Program-made: the position numbers and the translations under genes | Part shown: piece by piece, positions 57,271 to 64,000 of the stretch | Position numbering within the stretch: the first letter of the stretch is position 1 | Layout of the letters: the number at the start of each line of letters is the position of its first letter | Notes under the pieces: generated by a model | The model's database searches: none | Told to the model about the DNA's origin: nothing | The model's input: the letters and a program-made list of their open reading frames with translations, nothing else | Assembly (NCBI GenBank): GCA_933228675.1 | Contig: OW121742.1 | Location: forward strand, 12,503,475-12,567,474 | Direction of reading: 5' to 3' | DNA from: Stomorhina lunata | Taxonomy: Eukaryota > Arthropoda > Insecta > Diptera > Rhiniidae | Length of the DNA: 64,000 nt

Positions 57271-60110
57271 AATTGATTTTGGAAAATTTTAGAAATTTTT
57301 TTTAAATTAAAAAATTTGTTTCGTAAATTCTAAAATTTTGGGAATAAAAAAATATTTATCATTTTTCAAAATATACGAATATTTTCACAAAAATTTGAAT
57401 GTAATAAAAAATTTGAGAATTTTTCTATTAATTCGAAAACTTTAAAAATTTTGATAAATTTTGAAAATTTTCCTAAAACAGAGAAATAATGTTCAAATGT
57501 TCCTATAAAAATAGAAAAAAATTTTATATAAAAATTAAAAACTTTATTTTCATTAATAGAAAAAATTTTCTTACAAACAAGACAAACTTTGAAAATTCAT
57601 CTATAAAAATTTTAAAACGAAAATTTCATATAAAAATAGAAAAAAAGAAAAATTTGGAAATTTTTTCTATAAAAAGAGAAAAATATTCTTTAAAAATATA
57701 TATTTTTTAAAACATTCTATAAAATCGATTTCTATTTGCAAGTTTTCCTATTAAACTAGAAAAATTTTTTAGGTTTTCATATAAATGAAGAAAATTTTTA
57801 AAAGCTTTCCTATCAAAATAGAAATTTTTTTAAAGTTTTTCTATCAAATTAAAAAAAAAACTGAAAATTTTCATATAAAACTACAAATATTTTGAAAATT
57901 TTCCAATAAAATTCGAAAAATTTTTTAAATTTTCCTATAAAAATCGCAAAATTTTTTAAATTTTCCTATAAAAATTGAAAAATTTTGAAAATTTACCTAT
58001 AAAAATAGATAAATTTTAAAAATTTTCTATAGAAATAGAAAAATTTTAAAAAATTTTCCTACAGAAATAGACAAATTTTAAAAAATTTTCCTACAGAAAT
58101 AGACAAATTTTAAAAAACTGCTGTAGAAGTAAAAAAAAAAATTGAAAATTTTCCAAAAATAAAATAGAAAAATTTTACTATAGAAATAGAAAAACTTTAA
58201 AAAATGAAAAATTGAAAAATTTTGAAATTTTCCTTTAAAAGTATATAAATTTTCCTAACAAAAATTACAATTTTTCAAATTTTCCTATAAAAATATGTAA
58301 AGTTTTTCTAAAAAAATTGAAAAATTATGACCATTTTTCTATAAAAATAGAAAAAATTTTGAAAATTTTCCTATAAAAATTGAAAAATTTTGAAAATTTT
58401 TCTAAAAATATAGAAAAATTTGGAAAATTTTCCTATCAAAATAGAAAAATTTTGAAAATCTTCCTGCAAAAATAGAAAAATTTTGAAATTTTTTCTATAA
58501 AAATAGAAAAAATTTTTAAAATGTTCCTATAAAAATAGAAAAATTTTAAAAATTTTCCTATAAAAATAGAAAAATTTTTAAAATTTTCCTCTAAAAATAG
58601 AAATTTTTTTAAAATTTTCCTATTAAAAAAGATGTTGAAAATGTTCCTATAAAAATAGAAAAATTTTGAAAATGTTCCTATAAAAATAGAAAAATTTTGA
58701 AAATTTTCCTATAGAAATAGAAAAATTTTAAAAATTTTCCTATAAAAATAGAAAAATTTTTAAAATTTTCCTCTAAAAATAGAAATTTTTTTAAAATTTT
58801 CCTATTAAAAAAGATGTTGAAAATGTTCCTATAAAAATAGAAAAATTTTGAAAATGCTCCTATAAAAATAGAAAAATTTTGAAAATTTTCCTATAGAAAT
58901 AGAAAAATTTTGAAAATTTTTCTATAAAAATAGAAAAATTTTGGAAATTTTCCTATAATAATAGAAAAATTTTTCTACAAGAATAGAAGAATTTTGAAAA
59001 TTTTCCTATAAAAAGAGAAAAATTTTGAAAATTTTTCTATAAAAATTAAAAAATTTTCTATAAAAACAGAAAATTTTGCAAAATTTTTTCTACAAAAATA
59101 AAAAAATTTTGAAATTTTTGAAAATTTTCCTTTAAAAAATAAAAAAAATTTGAAAATTTTCCTTTAGAAAATAGAAAAATTTTGAAAATTTTCCATAAAA
59201 TTTTGAAAATTTTCCATAAAGTTTTGAAAATTTTCCTATAAATATAGAAAAATAGAAATGCTATGAACATTTTTCGTTAAAAAATAGAAAATTTTTTAAA
59301 TTATAATATCAAAATAGAAAATCTTTTTATATTTGTCTATAAAAAATAGAAAAATTTTGAAAATTTTCCTACAAAAATAGAAAATTTTGAAAAATTTTTG
59401 AAAATATTCCCATAAAAGAAGAAAAATTTTGAAAATATTAAAATTTTCTTATGAAAATATAAAAATTTTCCTATGAAAATATTAAAATTTTCGTTTGAAA
59501 ATTTTCCTATAAAATTGTAAAAATTTTCGAAATTTTCTTATAAGAATATACAAATTTTCGAAATTTTCTTATAAAAATTTTGAAAATTCTCCTATAAAAG
59601 TAAAAAAATTTTAAAAATTTTCCTATAAAAATAGAAAATTTTTGAAAATTTGCATATAAAAATAGAAAAAAATTAAAAATTTTCCTATAAAAATAGAAAA
59701 TTTTTGAAAATTTTCATATAAAAATAAAAAAATTTTGAAAACTTTCCTATAAAATTAATAAATGTTCCTATAAAAATAGAAAAAATTTTCAAAATTTTCC
59801 AATAAAAATAGAAAAATTTTGAAAATTACATCTAAAAATAGACAAATTTTGAAAATGTTCCTATAAAAATAGATAAATTTTAAAAATTTTCCTATAAAAA
59901 TAGAAAAATCTTGAAAATTTTCCTATATAAATAGAAAATTTTTGAAAATTAGTAAATTAGTAAATGTTCCTCTAAAAAAAAAAATATTAAATAAAAATAC
60001 TAAAATTTTTAAAATGTACCCATCTATATTAGTATGAAAATTTTTCTATAAAAATATGATAATTTTCCTTTCAAAAAATTAAAATTTTCTGCAGAATTAG
60101 AAAATTATTG
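57271..60110 (-). repeat. 31-bp minisatellite array 11
   Basis: Unit GAAAATTTTCCTATAAAAAT plus AGAAAAATTTT, 31 bp, same orientation class as arrays 8 and 9. Mostly degenerate; most regular at about 58320-58960. An approximately 182-bp duplication is marked by AAAAAAGATGTTGAAAATGTT near 58626 and 58808. Open frames at 57489-57710 and 59058-59270 are repeat translations. Confidence 0.9.
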
Positions 60111-60128
60111 GTTTTCTTTATTTAATTA

Positions 60129-60450
60129 TATATATATATATATATATAATTCCCCGACAACATTCCAATTGGAACAAGGGGTACTTCTCTCAGACAATGA
60201 GCTGCATCCGATTCTATTTTTAGACTCATTGAAAGGGACCTACATTTTAACGCCGGCTCCGAACGGCAAATGCATTAGTTAGAGAAGTTTTTCATAGCCT
60301 AATACTCAATAACCAGTGGCTAGCTGAGTTATGAGGTGAACTGTCGCTTTTTGAAAATTTATTTTTTCAAGTGATTCTGGCCAGGGATCGAACTTGGGCC
60401 TCTGGTATGCTAGGCGGATGACTAACCTGCTATACCACGGCGGTTCACAA
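60129..60450 (-). mobile_element. tRNA-derived SINE
   Basis: Flanked by a perfect 12-bp direct repeat TTTATTTAATTA (60117-60128 and 60451-60462). Read on the minus strand it begins TTGTGAACCGCCGTGGTATA, with box A TGGTATAGCAGG (60437-60426) and box B AGTTCGATCC (60394-60385), as in tRNA genes. It has a roughly 230-bp body and ends in a (TA)n tail (60129-60148). The tRNA-like head, simple tail and long target-site duplications are the hallmarks of a SINE mobilised by a LINE. The parent tRNA and family name are not determined. Confidence 0.9.
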
Positions 60451-60462
60451 TTTATTTAATTA

Positions 60463-61716
60463 CCTATCGTCAAATTATTCTATTGTAGGGTGTACAAATA
60501 TGTGTATGTTGGAGCAAAAATTTTGTATAAGTTGTTGAGTATTTTTCGTATTTGTATTTGGTGTGACAGACACTGTGAATACTGCTACACTGATGTGTCA
60601 CTGATGAGTTTGTATTTTTTTTTTGTATATAAATGTTGGCAAAACACGCACATACTTAAGACTTTTAAATCATAGACTTTATTGAAACCTTGTGCCAGGA
60701 AAAAGGAAGGAAATGTAAAAAAGACATACTTGTATATTGGTAGCAAATACTTAAATGTATGAAATTTTCATTGTGTAAAAGAATGTGTATTTTAAATTGG
60801 TTAAAAACTTTTATAATTTATATTATAAAAAATATTATTGACTTCTTAATCTAATCCTTTATTCAATTTTTATTTGTTCCTTATGATAGTGATGAGGTTT
60901 CGATGTATTGAGGTTGCGTATGAGTAATATTAATTAAAATATTTAAAGTTTTCTTATTCATTATTGATTTAATTCATTAGATTGTTTTGTTAAGTAAAAT
61001 ACCTTTTATGATCTATAACATCTTCTTCTTTTAAGGAACTGGTTTTTAAAAATTTTTATATGTATGCTTGTGTGTACCCGTTTAAGATTTTATATTTCTA
61101 TACATTTTGTGTTGTACGACAATCTACTATAAAATGTAACCTTTGATATCTTGCAAACGTTTATGGAAAAGCTTTTCTTCAATCTATTGTTAAAAGACCT
61201 ATGCAGGCAAACTCAAATAAATATACATACATAGATATATACCAATACATATGACACATTTATAACTATAAAAACACATACATCTAACGTACATAGATAA
61301 AAGACATATTTAGACACATATTGTCAACGTAAAGCTATTAAGTAAAGTTGGCAACACTTAATGTCTTCTTAGAAAAACAACAAAATGTTAGAAACAAATA
61401 CAAAGTAGAAAGACAAATACAAAATAACAACACCAACACAATATAAGATAATAAAAGCTTAAAAATACAAGAAAACAAAAGGACTAAAACCAAACAATAA
61501 TAGCAACAACAACATATGGAGACATATAAACATATTAAGGGAAAACCTACAGACTCTCTTACATACTAAGTAACAGACGGATAGAAACACATACATACAT
61601 AGATACACAATTACCTACAAGCAAACAACAAACGATTTGCTAATAATGAAGCCAAAAAGCACAAATGTATAGAAAATAACTAAGTATTAAAAGAAAAATA
61701 AATACAAAATATATAT
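60463..61716. other. Unique AT-rich DNA
   Basis: No gene recognised. Contains CATACATACATAGATA-type simple runs (about 61220-61310, 61585-61610). The 61-codon open frame at 60490-60675 lacks recognisable features. Confidence 0.5.
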
Positions 61717-61947
61717 CCCAGGTAACAATTGCTGAAGCTTTTTATCATATCATATATGATGCTTTAGAGAAAACTATGTTTTGACGCTTCTTCTCTGAAA
61801 TAGGCCTTTTTGACTTTCATTCGTATAATTTTTTACTCATTCTCTAATACATGTTCAATTACTTTTTTCATTAATCTTTATAGTTTCATATAAGTTGCAA
61901 AGATGAAAATCAGTATTTATAAAAATGAGTTTACAATTCTTAGCTGG
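61717..61947. mobile_element. Small TIR element with CCCAGnTAAnAATT ends
   Basis: Left end CCCAGGTAACAATT (61717-61730); right end AATTCTTAGCTGGG (61934-61947), whose reverse complement is CCCAGCTAAGAATT: 12 of 14 match. Size 231 bp, no open frame, no clear target-site duplication. Confidence 0.55.
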
Positions 61948-62261
61948 GAAATTTCAACATAATAATATCACTCATACGTCATATATGATAGCAGCCTAAG
62001 AAAAATGTGCACTAAATAAATAGGTTTTCCAATGAGATATAAAATCAAAATAAAAGCATTTAAACAGTTTTCGATTTATTGAAATTTTATTTCCCTGACA
62101 ATTTCAAAAAAACTGCAGTCTAAAACCAAAATTTTACCCGTTACTTAATTTTTTCAATTTTTCATATGAAAAATGTTTGCTAATTTTCATTTTGTTGTCA
62201 ATAAAACCAACATTGATTAATTTTTTTTAAATAAGGCAGTTATTTATAGTATTTACCGTTT
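61948..62261. other. Unique spacer
   Basis: AT-rich; no gene recognised. CATATATGATAGCAG (about 61980) resembles CATATATGATGC inside the adjacent element. Confidence 0.4.
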
Positions 62262-62605
62262 TAAGACCTTGAAATAAAAATTTTAATTTTTTGAAATTTT
62301 TTAAGAATTTTTGAAAAATAAAAAATTTTCGACTTTTCAAAAAAAAAATACCGTTGACCATATGAAAAAATTGTCTTATTAAGGCTTGTGGTGAATCCGT
62401 TAGTGTTCCTTTCAACGAATTTAGATCAGAACTTCAGATATGATAAAATCAATGGAAATCCATAATTTTAGAAACATATTTTATAAAAAAATCTTATTCA
62501 TAGAATTTTTTATTTTGAGTGTTTTTGTACTTAGGGAGCCATAATACATCGAAATTAAATAGTTAGATCTCAAAGTAATTTTTCTTGTTGAACAATGTAG
62601 CGTAT
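62262..62605 (+). repeat. Dispersed repeat R2, copy 2
   Basis: Same orientation and block order as 19590-19935: GTTGACCATATGAAAAAAT, CAACGAATTTAGAT, TTCATAGAATTT, GTGTTTTTGTACTTAGG, GAGCCATAA, TTTCTTGTTGAA. Divergence is substantial. The 62-codon minus-strand open frame overlapping it is a by-product. Confidence 0.65.
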
Positions 62606-63645
62606 CCTGTTTTCGCTGTTACCTTAATATTTCCTGAAATATGTTCTCTAATCATACCATCGTATCATTTAGAATATAATAAAAGTATTTCTAGCCTCAT
62701 CTTATTTTTGTGTGCTCCATTAGGTTTTTAGATTCTCGTTTCCTATTATTTCTATATCTTTTTTCAGTTATTGTAGCTTTTGCTTGTTGTATGTTATATA
62801 TGTTATAAATTATAAAAAAAGCAAAACAAAATAAAACCAACTACAAAAACATTTAAGATATGGAACAGTTTTAGTCAGAAATATTAAGAAGGCTCAAAAA
62901 ACTTTGAATAATAAAATCATAAACTTATAAAAGGACACCGGTACATGGAAGAATAATAATGAATAAAAATAACATCCAAGGACTATTTTACAGTTTTTAA
63001 AATTTATAAAAATACCAAAGTATTTTTTTTTTTTTTTAGGAAGTATTTTTGAGGATCTGCTAATATCCCTAAGTAGATACAATTCCTTATGTTTACATGT
63101 AAAATAAAAAAGAACACCATGAACAAAAATTCACAACCATTTGCTGCAATATTTGCTTGATTTTTTTTTACTTAAAAACTCTCATACATACACACACACA
63201 AACACCTACTTAAGTACTTATACAACTTTATATGTGCAAAAGTTTTCTATAAACATACAAGTATCCTTAAACAGCCTTTGGCGCTTTTTTAGCTACACAT
63301 ATACATTTCACATACAGATTCATATAGAATTGCTTGTATATTTTTGAATTTATGTCTGTTTGACACACACACACATACATTTAATGCAAATAATTCTACC
63401 TCCCAAGGCCCATTAATATGTACCAGGGGTGTTTCATGTTTGCCATACAAGAGGAATGTGTGAATACTAGAGTACAACCATTACCATGACTTTGACGCCT
63501 TGCCATAGTCACAACATAGCTCTGTATAGTGTTGCTGTTCAATGCTTCGCCTTTTATTGTGATGTCTATATAAATGAAGTATTTATTTTTTTAATACATG
63601 GGAAATGCTATAAAAAGGACGTAGCAAGAAAAGGATTTTACAAAT
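62606..63645. other. Unique AT-rich DNA
   Basis: No gene recognised. Contains (CA)n-rich runs near 63190-63200 and 63365-63377. Open frames of 62-68 codons on both strands (62894-63082, 63141-63347, 63289-63477) overlap one another and lack recognisable features. Confidence 0.5.
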
Positions 63646-63649
63646 TTTA

Positions 63650-64000
63650 AAATTTAAAAATATTCTTCTTTTATAAAAAAATTTTCAAAATTGTCGTCTT
63701 TTTGTAAGAAAATTAGACTTTCAACATTTTTATAGGAAAACAATTTTCTTAATTTTCATATTTTTATTGAAAAATTTTCGTATTTAAAAAAAAAATTTGT
63801 ATATTAAAATTTCTTTTTAGGAAAATTTCGTTTATTTTATAACAAAATTTTCGTCTTTTATATCAAAATTTTTGTATTTTTATATTATTTATATTTTTCG
63901 CATTTTTATTGCCAAATTTTGTAATCAAAATTTTCGTATTTTTAAAGGAAAATTTTCGGATTTCAATTAGAAAATTTTTGTATTTATATAGGAAAATTTT
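63650..64000 (+). repeat. Degenerate minisatellite array 12, running off the window
   Basis: Irregular units such as GGAAAATTTTCGTATTTTTA with variants, of the same general type as the other arrays; continues past the window end. Confidence 0.75.

Overview
This 64 kb window looks like non-coding nuclear DNA of a higher fly, most likely a calyptrate dipteran of the blow fly or house fly type. It is very AT-rich, has no long open reading frame, no rRNA or functional tRNA gene, no CRISPR array and no prokaryotic operon structure. It is packed with fly-style mobile-element relics, poly-purine and poly-pyrimidine tracts, CA/GT and trinucleotide microsatellites, and short-unit tandem arrays. The taxon is inferred from repeat character, not from a gene. 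The longest open frames (up to 139 codons) lie in repeats or low-complexity DNA, and I do not regard any of them as a confirmed gene.

About 40% of the window (roughly 26 kb, by adding block lengths) is a single superfamily of minisatellites with 28-bp or 31-bp units. All are built from A4-5/T4-5 tracts around a CTATAGAAAA or CTATAAAAA core. Blocks are at about 0.3-2.0, 3.9-9.1, 21.8-24.8 (continuing at 32.2-33.2), 36.2-38.1, 39.3-41.6, 42.7-43.4, 44.9-47.3, 48.2-49.4, 50.7-52.1, 53.2-56.0, 57.3-60.1 and 63.65-64.0 kb. Neighbouring blocks often run in opposite orientation around 0.7-1.9 kb of unique DNA. At 21.95-22.09 and 22.78-22.92 kb the two arms are true inverted duplicates that share the order of variant units. 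The 53.2-56.0 kb blocks are distinctive because most 31-bp units carry TATCGATA, the DREF recognition sequence, which also contains overlapping CGATA motifs of the BEAF-32 type.

The 10.9-20.5 kb stretch is a mobile-element cluster. It holds two copies of a PIF/Harbinger-like MITE flanked by TTA, one interrupted by another element. It also holds at least three clear copies plus diverged relics of a roughly 0.6-0.8 kb interspersed element, a TIR element with perfect 32-bp ends, a CCCAGTAAGAA-ended element, and a 50-bp-arm hairpin that could be a pre-miRNA-like fold or a foldback remnant. A 0.3 kb insertion at 23.4-23.7 kb carries, on the minus strand, a sequence satisfying the full hammerhead ribozyme consensus. 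This is the strongest functional-RNA candidate here and suggests a Penelope-like element remnant.

A 7.4 kb insertion (24.79-32.24 kb) splits one 28-bp array. Its interior consists of a roughly 144-bp tandem array followed by a higher-order array of roughly 585-bp units, each made of four 120-160 bp sub-blocks. A tRNA-derived SINE with perfect 12-bp target-site duplications sits at 60.13-60.45 kb. Two short intervals with good splice signals on the plus strand (50,459-50,524 and 56,756-56,805) raise the possibility that the window lies inside a gene with giant introns, but the two do not join in frame without a stop and neither is proven.
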